From contig JACKHO010000004.1 in the NCBI GenBank assembly GCA_020638955.1, positions 558,001 through 622,000 of the forward strand: 64,000 nt of DNA. Direction: 5' to 3'. The notes beneath the pieces were generated by a model. It saw only the letters and a program-made list of their open reading frames with translations, was not told the DNA's origin and did no database searches. This document shows positions 18,285-27,422 of this stretch, one piece after another (within the stretch, counting starts at the first letter, position 1; each line of letters opens with the position of its first letter). Made by a program: the position numbers and the translations under genes. The stretch comes from Planctomycetaceae bacterium. Its GTDB lineage: Bacteria; Planctomycetota; Planctomycetia; Planctomycetales; Planctomycetaceae.

Positions 18285-19628
18285 ATGTTGACGCCCAAGA
18301 CGTATACCGACAGCCGCCATTCGAGTAATTCGGCGAATTTGAATTCGAACGACGAACAGCCTCTGAATGTCGCCATCGTGCACACCGCCGATCAAGGTGG
18401 TGGCGCTGAAGCTAGTACGCTGCTGCTGCACCAGGCATTGAAAGAACTGGGACACAACAGCCGCATGTTTGTGGCTGCCAAGCGTGGAAACGACCCAGAC
18501 GTCCATCAAATCGAACGGACCAGACCATTCCCCGGTGCACTGCGAATGGCCCGCTGGGTCGAAGACTGGACCGGCTGGCAATACTGGTATCAGCCCTGGT
18601 TTCATAATCTGGGACAACTCATCGGCAATGCAGATGTCGTCCACTATCACAGCTTGTGGTACGGGCGAGATGGCTTCGCTGATGTCGCCGCCCTGCCCCG
18701 ACTGACGGCACACTATCCCTCGTTAATGACCTTGCGAGACTGGTGGATGTTCACCGGCCATTGTGCCCATCCCGCCCTGGGATGCGAACGCTGGAAGACA
18801 GGCTGCGGCCAATGTCCCGATTTGAACCTGGCTCCCGCTATCAAAGTGGACGGAACGAAAGCGAATTTGCGGCGTAAGCAAAAGGCATTGCGGGACTCGA
18901 ACATCCGCGTGACGACTGTTTCTAACTGGCTGGCCGGTGAAGTGCGGCAGAGTCCCGTATTTCAACACAAAGAGATTCACACCGTTCATAACGGCATCGA
19001 CGAACGCATTTTCTTCCCTCGCAATCGAACGGAAATGCGTGCGAAGTGGAACCTGCCGCAGGAGCGGTTCATTGTGATGGTGGCAGGTCAGTCTGTTGAA
19101 GGCACCGCAGGGATTGCCAAAGGCGCGGGCGACTACGCTCTTGAGGCGATGACGTTGTCGGATGCGGACGTGTACCTGCTGGCCGTTGGACGTTCGAGTG
19201 AGAAGGTGCTTGCTCAATGGGGACGCGATGGCCGAGCCATTCCGTTTCAAGACAATCCCACCCCACTCGCCGAACTTTACGCGGCCGCAGATGTCGTTGT
19301 CGTTGCATCTCTGTGGGAAACGTTTGGTCGGGTTCCCGCCGAAGCACAAATGTGTGGCATCCCGGTTGCCGCATTTGTGACGGGTGGAATCCCGGAAATT
19401 GTCGAACATGAACAAACGGGGTTCGTCGTTGAACGATTGAATTCACAAGCACTCGCGGCAGCCATTCGAACATTGTCTGCACAACCAGAACTTCGCCACG
19501 AATTGGGCAAGCAGGCGGTTACCACAGCCCGTACACGTTTCAGCAATCTCGCAATTGCGCAGCAGTACGTGACGCATTATCGGGCCGAAATCGCGGATCG
19601 CAAGACCGGTGCTGGAGGCCGCAAGTAG
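18285..19628 (+). CDS. GT4-family glycosyltransferase
   Basis: Retaining GT-B glycosyltransferase. The N-terminal domain carries NVAIVHTADQGGGAEASTLL, typical of the GT4 glycine-rich loop, and the central region holds VTTVSNWLAGEV. The donor domain ends with LWETFGRVPAEAQMCGIPVA (E-x7-E) and AFVTGGIPEIVEHEQTGFVV. Cys-rich HCAHPALGCERWKTGCGQCP, near 165-185, is characteristic of a GT4 subgroup with four conserved Cys. ATG at 18285 follows a GTG at 18276, and either could start the protein. The stop TAG is immediately followed by the ATG of the asparagine-synthase gene. Confidence 0.85.
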   Translation: MLTPKTYTDSRHSSNSANLNSNDEQPLNVAIVHTADQGGGAEASTLLLHQALKELGHNSRMFVAAKRGNDPDVHQIERTRPFPGALRMARWVEDWTGWQYWYQPWFHNLGQLIGNADVVHYHSLWYGRDGFADVAALPRLTAHYPSLMTLRDWWMFTGHCAHPALGCERWKTGCGQCPDLNLAPAIKVDGTKANLRRKQKALRDSNIRVTTVSNWLAGEVRQSPVFQHKEIHTVHNGIDERIFFPRNRTEMRAKWNLPQERFIVMVAGQSVEGTAGIAKGAGDYALEAMTLSDADVYLLAVGRSSEKVLAQWGRDGRAIPFQDNPTPLAELYAAADVVVVASLWETFGRVPAEAQMCGIPVAAFVTGGIPEIVEHEQTGFVVERLNSQALAAAIRTLSAQPELRHELGKQAVTTARTRFSNLAIAQQYVTHYRAEIADRKTGAGGRK

Positions 19629-21509
19629 ATGTGTGGCATTGCTGGAATTTTGAATTTTGACCGCTCGCCAGTGGATGTGGTTTGTCTCCAGCATATGACC
19701 GATGCCATCCAACACCGTGGGCCAGATGGTGAAGGGCACCACATTGATGGTGCTGTCGGACTTGGGCACAGACGACTGAGCATTATCGATTTGGAAGCAG
19801 GCAAGCAGCCACTTTCAAACGAAGATGGCACGATTTGGATCACCTTCAACGGCGAGATTTACAACTTCCAAGACCTGCGTGCACGACTCGAGGGCTTGGG
19901 ACATGCGTTCCGAACTCACTCTGACACGGAAGCCATTATTCATGCCTATGAGCAATGGGGGAGCGATTGTCTCCATGAACTCCGTGGGATGTTCGCCTTC
20001 GCCATTTGGGATGGTAAGAAGCGTCAACTGCTGCTCGCCCGCGATCGGATGGGTATTAAGCCGCTGTACTATTGGCGCACATCACGACATGTCGCATTTG
20101 GGTCAGAGCTCCAGGCGTTGCGAACCGTTCCCGGATTTCCCGGTGAATTCGACATGGCCGCCATCGACGCGTTTCTTCACTACCAATACATTCCGGCACC
20201 ACACACCGCCTATCAGAACGTTCACAAGCTGGAACCGGCACACTTCATCGTCTTTGAGCAGGACGGACAAACACGCGGACCACAACGTTACTGGCGTTTG
20301 CGTTTCGAGGCTGATCGCTCTTTGGACTTTGCAGGATGGCAGGAGCGTCTGCGAGATGCGTTAACCGAGGCGGTGAAATCACACCTTGTCTCTGACGTCG
20401 CATTCGGAGCATTTCTCTCCGGCGGCATCGATTCCAGTCTTGTCGTTTCCGTCATGAGCGAACTGCTCGACGAACCAGTCCAGGCCTTCTGCATTGGTCA
20501 TCCGCGAGAAGAGTTCGACGAACGCCAGTGGGCACGTTTTGCCGCTGAGAAATGCGGTGCGAATTTCATTGAACGTGTCATTGATGAAGACGCCCTCGAC
20601 TTGCTGCCCAAACTCGCTCAGCATCACGGCGAACCATTCGCCGACAGTTCCGCGTTGCCGACCTACTTTGTTTCGCAGTTGGCAGCGGACAACGTCAAAA
20701 TGGTGCTCTCGGGCGATGGTGGAGACGAACTGTTCGCTGGCTATTACGCGTATCCAGCCATTCTGTGGGAACATCGAGCCCCGCAGTCGCAGTATCTTCG
20801 ATTCAAAAATCGATTGGCCAATGTGGCCCGTCGGTTCAATGTCTGGCCACAAACAACGACGCCAGCGGACAGCAAGTATGTTCGCACAACCCCACGTGAT
20901 CCTGCGCACCGTGCGACGTTCTGGCGTCTGGAACATCAAGCCGTCGTTGACCAGACACGACGCGAATTCGGCTCACGTTTCGATGCCGTAGAACACCCGC
21001 ACCTGCTCGATACGCTGCAGGCTTTCGATCTTGAGAACTATATCCCCTACGACAATCTCACGAAGGTCGATGTCGCCAGTATGTTCCACGGACTCGAAGT
21101 CCGGGTGCCGCTGCTCGATCATCAGTTCGTCGAAACTGCCTGTCAGGTTCCACCAGAATTCCGACTGACAAACATGAACAGCCAGGGCGAGTTGACCACG
21201 CCCCCGGGCCAGACATCGGGCAAGCATTTGTTGAAGTCGCTCGCAGAGAAGCGGTTTGGTGCAGAGTTTGTAAATCGCCCCAAACGTGGCTTCGAAATTC
21301 CGGTGCAGCACTGGTTCGCCGGACCACGCGGAGGGGAACTAAAGGAACGCATCCTCGACTCGTCGTTGCCACTTGCTGACTGGTTTGAGCCTGCGGCCTT
21401 GCAGCAAGTCGTGAATCAGGCCAGCGAATCCAAATTGTCCGCCTGGCACGGATGGACACTACTCATGCTCGCCGAATGGTGTCATCAACAGCATGTGAAA
21501 GTCGCCTGA
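19629..21509 (+). CDS. asnB: Asparagine synthase (glutamine-hydrolysing) AsnB-like amidotransferase, copy 1
   Basis: Two-domain enzyme: an N-terminal Ntn glutaminase and a C-terminal ATP-dependent synthetase. Cys2 after the initiator Met is the glutaminase nucleophile (MCGIAGILNF), and the glutamine pocket is visible (HRGPDGEGH, FNGEIYNFQDLR). The synthetase P-loop is SGGIDSS (264-270), and LSGDGGDELFAGY follows. All 626 residues are present. Such proteins in polysaccharide or spore-coat-like clusters often amidate carboxylated sugars or amino acids on the glycan rather than make free asparagine. The placement between GT genes favours that reading, but ordinary asparagine synthesis cannot be excluded. 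A second, diverged copy lies at 30709. Confidence 0.9.
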   Translation: MCGIAGILNFDRSPVDVVCLQHMTDAIQHRGPDGEGHHIDGAVGLGHRRLSIIDLEAGKQPLSNEDGTIWITFNGEIYNFQDLRARLEGLGHAFRTHSDTEAIIHAYEQWGSDCLHELRGMFAFAIWDGKKRQLLLARDRMGIKPLYYWRTSRHVAFGSELQALRTVPGFPGEFDMAAIDAFLHYQYIPAPHTAYQNVHKLEPAHFIVFEQDGQTRGPQRYWRLRFEADRSLDFAGWQERLRDALTEAVKSHLVSDVAFGAFLSGGIDSSLVVSVMSELLDEPVQAFCIGHPREEFDERQWARFAAEKCGANFIERVIDEDALDLLPKLAQHHGEPFADSSALPTYFVSQLAADNVKMVLSGDGGDELFAGYYAYPAILWEHRAPQSQYLRFKNRLANVARRFNVWPQTTTPADSKYVRTTPRDPAHRATFWRLEHQAVVDQTRREFGSRFDAVEHPHLLDTLQAFDLENYIPYDNLTKVDVASMFHGLEVRVPLLDHQFVETACQVPPEFRLTNMNSQGELTTPPGQTSGKHLLKSLAEKRFGAEFVNRPKRGFEIPVQHWFAGPRGGELKERILDSSLPLADWFEPAALQQVVNQASESKLSAWHGWTLLMLAEWCHQQHVKVA

Positions 21510-21511
21510 GC

Positions 21512-22450
21512 TTGCCGTCCGTGAGTTGCATTATCCCGTTATACAACGCGGCTGCCTGGCTGGAACGAGCCGTTCGATCGCTGTTAGATTGTGGATTGTC
21601 CGACCTGGAAATCGTCATGGTAGATGACGGATCAACGGACGAGTCACTCGCTGAGGCACATCGGCTGCAAAGAGTGCACGAAGGCATTCGGGTGCTGCAG
21701 CATCCCGACAAGCAGAATCACGGCGTGTCTGCGACACGAAACCTGGGAATCGAAAACAGCATTGGTGAGTTGATTTGCTTTCTCGACGGCGATGACTTCG
21801 TCTACCCACATCGATTCGAAGCGGCCCACGCGGTGCTGCAGTCCGATGTCGGAATTGATGGTGTCTACGGTACCACGAAAATGGTCTTCGAAAGTGAAGA
21901 GGCACAAGCGGGTTGGTATCAGGGCGAAGACATTTTCGGTTTTCAGGATGAAATTCGTTCAGAAGAGTTGTTGGGACGACTGTTGAAGGGGAAGTGCTGG
22001 GCGACCAGTGCCATTCTTTTTCGCCGTGAACTGCTGGAACGGACGGGACTCTTTGACCCCACATTGCATATTGCCGAGGACTGCAACCTCTGGTTTCGAA
22101 TGGCAGCGGTCGGCACGCTGGTTGGTGCCGATTTGACAAATCCCGTCAGTGCATACTGGCGTACAACGGGTAGTGCATATCAGGCAGGAGCCTCACAGAA
22201 AGTACACATGCTGCGGTCGATGCAACTCTTTCAACGTTGGTTGAACAGTCGGCAGGTCGATCCCACTGTGAAAGAGCAGGCACGGCAATGCATTCGCGAT
22301 TTTGCCATCAATGGAATTATCGCGGCACGCAGTAGTCAGCAACGCGGGCTGGCGTGGTCGCTGGCAGCGAAGTCCATTCAGTTGTTCCCTTCAATTGGTC
22401 TCGATTACCGGTTCCAACGCCAACTCCTGTCCATGACGTTGGGACGCTGA
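21512..22450 (+). CDS. GT2-family glycosyltransferase
   Basis: Inverting GT-A glycosyltransferase. The N-terminus VSCIIPLYNAAAWLERAVRS, MVDDGSTDESL and the DxD-region CFLDGDDFVYP are all present, followed by a conserved acceptor stretch with a catalytic-type Asp (IAEDCNLWFRMAAVG). TTG at 21512, just after the stop of the asparagine-synthase gene, gives a family-like N-terminus. The longer frame from ATG 21452 would overlap the upstream gene by 58 bp with an uncharacteristic leader. The C-terminus has no membrane segment. Confidence 0.85.
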   Translation: MPSVSCIIPLYNAAAWLERAVRSLLDCGLSDLEIVMVDDGSTDESLAEAHRLQRVHEGIRVLQHPDKQNHGVSATRNLGIENSIGELICFLDGDDFVYPHRFEAAHAVLQSDVGIDGVYGTTKMVFESEEAQAGWYQGEDIFGFQDEIRSEELLGRLLKGKCWATSAILFRRELLERTGLFDPTLHIAEDCNLWFRMAAVGTLVGADLTNPVSAYWRTTGSAYQAGASQKVHMLRSMQLFQRWLNSRQVDPTVKEQARQCIRDFAINGIIAARSSQQRGLAWSLAAKSIQLFPSIGLDYRFQRQLLSMTLGR

Positions 22451-22454
22451 TACG

Positions 22455-23654
22455 TTGTTCGCATCACTCCTCAAGAAAGTGTTCTTCGGTGGTTCGGCCG
22501 ATCCGTGGCAGTCCCCCAAGTGGGTGGCCGATCAGCACGACTTGGCCAAAGAACAATTTCATTCGACAATTGCCAAACTCGGCATGCCGCGGATTGCCGT
22601 CGTCAAACAGGACATCAACGAAGACCTGTACTGCTGCCCTTCCGGAAGCAAAGGGCGAACAGTTGTTGAGTCGACACTTCTCCGAAGTGGCCCGGCTGCC
22701 CTGTTCAGTGAATGTGACGCCACGTTTGTCATGGTCAAAACGGTCGACGATGCCGAGTGCAGCGTCTGGCAGGAACGTGCGACCAAGCTGAACTGGGATA
22801 CTCTCGAATTCTTTCGCAGCTACCAGACTCGTATTCCGGGTCGTGATTATGGTCAGGGGAAGTTCTCCGTTGCCGTGGACGATGTCGACTGGAGTGCCTT
22901 TGACATTGTTGTCAGCATTGACAATTCCGTTCCCCAACGCGTCACGCAGCAGTTTCCGCAGGTGCTGTGGGCGTATTACGTCCGCGAAATCAAAACACCA
23001 GAATACAAGCAGTCGTTGGAGCGACCACTGCCCGGACAGGACGTTGTGCTGAACCATCACTTCCGCCCTGTTCCTAAGCCGTCGGCTGATCACGTTCTCG
23101 ATTTTCCGTATCACCTGCACCTGGTGGGATGTTTGCCGTCTCTGCTGGAGACGGAAATCGTGAGCGACCCCGAACGTTCGGGGGTGTTTGTTGATCATCA
23201 CACCATGATCGCGGTGACTGCCGAACAGCGTGTGGAATTAGCACAATTTGGTCCCATTGCGAGCACCATTCACGAAGGCAGCAGGGAAGTTATTCCGACA
23301 TCTGAAAAACTCGCCCGTCGCACACTCGACCCCGATTTGCGCGAACGGTTGTTCGCATCCCGCTTCTTCTTGTGTTCCGCTGGACATCGACAGGTTTTTG
23401 GTACGGCTCTTGTCGAAGCAATCGCTGCCGGGGAACTTGTCATTGGCTCGCCACAGAACATTGTTTGCTCGTTTTTGCTGAGCGAAGCAACGTCCGCCGA
23501 CTCATTTTCTGAGGCAATTGCCAAGATGCAATTGTTATCGAATGACGAAGCGGTCTACGGGCGGGAAATTCAGAGACAACGTCAACTCGTCGACTGGCTC
23601 TGCTTTTACCGACCGCTGCAGCAACTCATGAATCGTTGGCAGCAGAAGACATAA
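22455..23654 (+). CDS. Unassigned protein of the glycan block, possible GT-B-like transferase
   Basis: I do not recognise this 399-residue protein by family. The first 100 residues contain IAVVKQDINEDLYCCPSG and a fragment resembling nucleotide or sugar binding. The middle has SAFDIVVSIDNSVPQRV and QVLWAYYVREIKTPEYKQSL. The C-terminal 120 residues hold RFFLCSAGHRQVFGTALVEA followed by GELVIGSPQNIVCS, where an E within a G-T-A-L-V-E-A helix is reminiscent of the GT-B donor site. There is no signal peptide or membrane segment. It starts at TTG 22455, four bp after a GT2 gene, and is followed by a sulfotransferase. The most economical guess is a cytosolic glycan-modifying transferase; this is inference. 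Confidence 0.5.
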   Translation: MFASLLKKVFFGGSADPWQSPKWVADQHDLAKEQFHSTIAKLGMPRIAVVKQDINEDLYCCPSGSKGRTVVESTLLRSGPAALFSECDATFVMVKTVDDAECSVWQERATKLNWDTLEFFRSYQTRIPGRDYGQGKFSVAVDDVDWSAFDIVVSIDNSVPQRVTQQFPQVLWAYYVREIKTPEYKQSLERPLPGQDVVLNHHFRPVPKPSADHVLDFPYHLHLVGCLPSLLETEIVSDPERSGVFVDHHTMIAVTAEQRVELAQFGPIASTIHEGSREVIPTSEKLARRTLDPDLRERLFASRFFLCSAGHRQVFGTALVEAIAAGELVIGSPQNIVCSFLLSEATSADSFSEAIAKMQLLSNDEAVYGREIQRQRQLVDWLCFYRPLQQLMNRWQQKT

Positions 23655-23700
23655 TCACGTAACCAATTTCAAATATGCGCGTGAAGTCCGCATTACAGCA

Positions 23701-24612
23701 ATGACGACTAAGAGTATCCCCAAAACTCGATACCTGTTTGTCGGAGGATCGGCCCGCTCTGGAACAACCCTCGTCCAGAAAATTCTCTGCGCCCATTCGT
23801 CGATTGCAGGTGGGCCGGAATTCGATCAACTGACACCCCTCATGCAAATGTATGATCGCATGCGGCAACCTATGCGGCTGGAGCGTCAGGCGTGGTACTA
23901 CAGTGCAGACGACCTGGCCGAGTCGGTACGCACGTTTGTCGATTCGCTCTTCGAAAATGTGCGGTCACGACATCCCGGAATTGAAATTGTTTCCGAGAAA
24001 ACGCCGTCAAACATTGCTGTCGCCAGAACTCTGCTGGAACTGTTCCCCACATCCAGGTTCCTCAACGTTCAGCGGGACGGTCGCGACGTGTTGTTGTCCC
24101 ACAAGAAGGTCAAGGACCGCTTTCTCAAGGAACACGGCAACAAGGCGACGCCCTGGCTAGACGACTTCAAAACCGGCGTCGTCTGTGGCCACTGGAAGCA
24201 GAATGCCGAGCAGGCCCGGCAGGTGGAACAGAATGCTCCCGAGGACATTCGGCAGCGGTTCATGACCGTGAAATACGAGGAACTCGTTGCCCAACCCGTG
24301 GAGCAAATTGACCGTATTTGTCAGTTCGTTGGGATTTCCCCCGAGCCATTAATGCTCACGCCAGAAGAGGTTGATCCGACCGAAACCGGTCAGGTAACCA
24401 ACATCGACAATGTCTGGTACACACACGCTCAGTTCTCGCAAAAGTTCAACACCGGGTCCGTCGGCAGTTGGGAGAAGGGACTCAGCTGGTGGGAGAAACT
24501 CTCAGCCAACTTACGCATGGCTCCCGAACTGGAGCGACTCGGGTATGAAGTCCCAGGCATTTACAAATCCATTCGCGGGCTGCTGGACCGACTCCGCGGG
24601 CGAAAGGCCTGA
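23701..24612 (+). CDS. PAPS-dependent sulfotransferase
   Basis: Predicted sulfotransferase moving a sulfo group from PAPS to a glycan hydroxyl. The 5'-phosphosulfate loop is GSARSGTT (16-23), with SEKTPSN (98-104) following. The 3'-phosphate motif NVQRDGRDVLLSHKKV (122-137) has the conserved Arg-Asp-Arg-Asp and Ser. At 303 residues it has the normal family length. ATG at 23701. The gene lies between an unknown transferase and an MBOAT gene, so sulfation is probably one of several decorations. The sulfatase at 51.1-52.5 kb in the same window makes sulfated sugars a theme of this region. Confidence 0.85.
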   Translation: MTTKSIPKTRYLFVGGSARSGTTLVQKILCAHSSIAGGPEFDQLTPLMQMYDRMRQPMRLERQAWYYSADDLAESVRTFVDSLFENVRSRHPGIEIVSEKTPSNIAVARTLLELFPTSRFLNVQRDGRDVLLSHKKVKDRFLKEHGNKATPWLDDFKTGVVCGHWKQNAEQARQVEQNAPEDIRQRFMTVKYEELVAQPVEQIDRICQFVGISPEPLMLTPEEVDPTETGQVTNIDNVWYTHAQFSQKFNTGSVGSWEKGLSWWEKLSANLRMAPELERLGYEVPGIYKSIRGLLDRLRGRKA

Positions 24613-24653
24613 AAACTGAGTGCCTCGAATGCGGCCTCATGACGTGACTACTA

Positions 24654-26060
24654 TTGTCGTTCACAACATCCGACTTTCTGATTTTCTTTCTGCTGGTGTG
24701 TTGCCTGCAGCGCTTGCTGCCGCATCGACCTCGAAACGTATTTCTGCTGGCGTGCAGCTACTTCTTCTACGGATGCTGGGACTGGCGTTTTCTGTCGCTT
24801 ATCGTGTTTTCGACAGTAGTCGACTACGTGGCGAGTCATCGCATCGCAGCGACCGAAGAGGCACCAACGCGCCGCAAATGGTTAATCATCAGTTGCGTCG
24901 TCAACCTGGGGCTATTGGCCTTCTTCAAATACGCAAACTTTGGTGTCACGGCGGCGAATCAACTGCTCGCACAAATGGGGATCGACCCTGCCTTCGCGAG
25001 ACTCAACATTCTGCTGCCTGTCGGGATTTCGTTCTACACGTTCCAGACCATGAGTTACACGATCGACGTCTACCGTCGATCGCTCAAGCCGCTCGACAGC
25101 TTCATCGACTTCGCCCTTTACGTGGCTTTCTTTCCGCAGCTAGTGGCAGGTCCTATCGAACGGGGAACGGCACTCGCACCGCAAATGACGCGAAAAACGC
25201 TCGCCACCTGGGCAGGTATTCGCTTCGGTGTGTGGCTCTGCCTGAAGGGCGTCTTCAAGAAAGCGGTCATTGCGGACAACATGGCGGTTCTCGTCGATGG
25301 TGTGTTCAACTCGGACGATCCACAAAGCGGCACGGCAATTCTGCTGGCGACCTATGCGTTCGCCTTTCAGATTTACGGCGACTTCAGCGGCTATTCCGAC
25401 ATTGCCCGCGGGACGGCGAAGCTCATGGGATACGACCTCATGGTCAACTTCCGACTCCCTTACTTCGCTCAAAGTCCGAGCGAGTTCTGGCAGCGTTGGC
25501 ATATCAGCCTGTCGAGTTGGCTTCGGGACTATCTGTACATTCCGCTGGGAGGCAATCGGGGCGGAACGCTGCTGACTTATCGCAATTTGGTCCTGACCAT
25601 GTTGCTGGGCGGACTGTGGCACGGAGCAGCGTGGACGTTCCTCATTTGGGGAGCGTGGCATGGCGTCATCCTCGTCCTTCAGCGACTGACGGGATTCGGC
25701 GAAGCCGGCAAGGACGATTCCTCATTGGCCATCTGGACGCGCCGGATTGTCATGTTTCATCTCGTCTGCGTGGGATGGCTGCTGTTTCGCGCAAACTCCA
25801 TGTCGCAGGTTGTGCTGTTCACTCAATCATTGCTGACCAACTGGACGTGGAACATCGAACTGGCCCAAATGGCCTGGCAACTTGTGTTCCTGTGCGGCCC
25901 GTTCCTCGTCATTCAGTACGCTCAAGAGACATCCAAAGACTTGAATTACGTACTGCACTTGTCGCTGGTGCCGCGAACGGTGGTCTACGCCACGGTGTTG
26001 TTTCTCATTCTGACTGTCGGAAACTTTGGCGGACGTGAGTTCATCTACTTCCAGTTTTGA
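24654..26060 (+). CDS. MBOAT-family O-acyltransferase (AlgI-like)
   Basis: Membrane-bound O-acyltransferase that would pass an acyl group across the membrane to an extracytoplasmic acceptor. Typical landmarks are YFFYGCWDWRFL (36-47), PVGISFYTFQTMSYTIDVYR (122-141), the conserved RWHISLSSWLRDYLYIPLGG (281-300) and catalytic His323 in GLWHGAAW (320-327). About 11 membrane helices are seen. The start is TTG at 24654; the AlgI-like N-terminus supports it. A 472-residue open frame in another phase over the same DNA is a shadow. Its 3' end overlaps the SGNH-like gene by 35 bp, forming the usual MBOAT/acyl-transfer partner pair. Confidence 0.88.
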   Translation: MSFTTSDFLIFFLLVCCLQRLLPHRPRNVFLLACSYFFYGCWDWRFLSLIVFSTVVDYVASHRIAATEEAPTRRKWLIISCVVNLGLLAFFKYANFGVTAANQLLAQMGIDPAFARLNILLPVGISFYTFQTMSYTIDVYRRSLKPLDSFIDFALYVAFFPQLVAGPIERGTALAPQMTRKTLATWAGIRFGVWLCLKGVFKKAVIADNMAVLVDGVFNSDDPQSGTAILLATYAFAFQIYGDFSGYSDIARGTAKLMGYDLMVNFRLPYFAQSPSEFWQRWHISLSSWLRDYLYIPLGGNRGGTLLTYRNLVLTMLLGGLWHGAAWTFLIWGAWHGVILVLQRLTGFGEAGKDDSSLAIWTRRIVMFHLVCVGWLLFRANSMSQVVLFTQSLLTNWTWNIELAQMAWQLVFLCGPFLVIQYAQETSKDLNYVLHLSLVPRTVVYATVLFLILTVGNFGGREFIYFQF

Positions 26061-27384
26061 TTTACCCCTTGAACGGGTCGAACAGGGACTGCGTGACGCA
26101 CAACGCGCGCGAGAACTGGTCTGGACGCTATGGCTGTGTCGCCTGAGTCCATTAATTTTCCTGGCGTGCATCCCGCTGGTTTCACTATTTCTGGTGCCGC
26201 TGCTGTTTCTCAAACCGGTTGACTGGACATCAGTCTCGTTCGGAACGATGTTCAGCCTGAAGTCACTTGTGGTCGCGGCAGCCATCGCCAGTCTTCCTTG
26301 GATTTGGCGATTCAGTCTCAGCATGGAGGGACTTCATCGAATTGGCTCCTGGCCCTTTGCGTTCATTCTGGCTTTGGTCGGGATTGGCCTGATGAACGTG
26401 GCGATAACTCATCCCCGCGCCCGCTGGTTCTTCGTTGAGTGGGCCAAAGTTCGGACGGCGAATCCGTCATTCGCTCGGAATACACTATTCTGGGAGCGGC
26501 GTGATTTCCCCAGCGAGACGCTCACAAAGTTCCCGCGACAGCGTGTTGCACTGGTCGGCTCCAGCCAAATGTATCAGTCGACTGACCTTGACCTGCTGGC
26601 CGAACTGACGCCCGATGAATTCGAAAAGAATTGCCTCGCGGGTTTCGGACCTATGCAGTATCCGTGGCTGGTTGATCGAATTCTTGAGCGCAAACCGAAT
26701 CTGGTTGTCTGCTGGTTGTCTGAGTTTGACTTCTACCGTGAAACAGCGGTCCCCACCGGACGACTCCGCTGGGCCGCGACGAATGAACAGACTTACGAGT
26801 TGTTCGGCGAGCTTTCACCGCGGCAGCGTTGGGAGAACCGTGGAGAGTTTGTGGATCTGACGTTGGCCAGCAATCTCACACTCTGGCGGCAGCGCGAGCA
26901 TGTGCGTCAGTCGCTGCTGAATTACTGGTGGAATCTCAGTCGGCCTGCAAACGCGGCGCGAGACTCGGAGGTCGAAGTGCTGGCCCAGTCCGTTGGGCTG
27001 CAAGGCGCGATCAAGAATCTCTCTGAGAACGTCCGGCGAACTCCTTTTGTCGAAATCAACTTCGCCAGCTTCCGCCACTTCGCACAGGAACTTTCAGATA
27101 ACGACATCAAGCTTCTTGTGTTTGAGGGACAACTGCATCCCGGAACACAGGTGGCTTATGACCTCGCATTTCATCAAGCGGTTGATGAGCGTTTGCGTCT
27201 CATGTCGGACGAACTGAACTTCCAATACGTTTCAGGCGATGCCTTACTTCGCCTGCAAGCGGATGACTTTGCCGACGGATACCACACAAACGACGCCGGA
27301 CAAGCAAAGTGGTCGCGGTTTGTCGCGGAGGTCATCAATCAACTCTCCGGCGAGCAATCCCTTTCCGCCACTGCGGCGAACTAG
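26026..27384 (+). CDS. Membrane-anchored SGNH/AlgJ-DltD-like partner of the MBOAT acyltransferase
   Basis: Three hydrophobic segments lie within residues 40-125, followed by an extracytoplasmic domain. The block VALVGSSQMYQS (174-185) has the nucleophile-type Ser-Ser-Gln seen in AlgX/AlgJ/DltD relatives. Near the C-terminus DGYHTNDAGQAKW (417-429) supplies the Asp-x-x-His pair of the catalytic triad (D417, H420). This arrangement, directly overlapping an MBOAT gene, matches two-component glycan acylation, in which the MBOAT hands an acyl group to an SGNH-like esterase/transferase. The first candidate start is TTG 26026; GTG at 26035 is possible. The family assignment is by motif only. Confidence 0.7.
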   Translation: MADVSSSTSSFDLPLERVEQGLRDAQRARELVWTLWLCRLSPLIFLACIPLVSLFLVPLLFLKPVDWTSVSFGTMFSLKSLVVAAAIASLPWIWRFSLSMEGLHRIGSWPFAFILALVGIGLMNVAITHPRARWFFVEWAKVRTANPSFARNTLFWERRDFPSETLTKFPRQRVALVGSSQMYQSTDLDLLAELTPDEFEKNCLAGFGPMQYPWLVDRILERKPNLVVCWLSEFDFYRETAVPTGRLRWAATNEQTYELFGELSPRQRWENRGEFVDLTLASNLTLWRQREHVRQSLLNYWWNLSRPANAARDSEVEVLAQSVGLQGAIKNLSENVRRTPFVEINFASFRHFAQELSDNDIKLLVFEGQLHPGTQVAYDLAFHQAVDERLRLMSDELNFQYVSGDALLRLQADDFADGYHTNDAGQAKWSRFVAEVINQLSGEQSLSATAAN

Positions 27385-27422
27385 AACAACATTTTCTCCT
27401 CTGAGTTTCAGTTAGCTTACTT

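Noticed and set aside
24620..26038. 472-residue open frame in another phase
   Set aside because: It runs over the MBOAT gene; its product has no family character, whereas the 24654 frame carries all MBOAT motifs including catalytic His.
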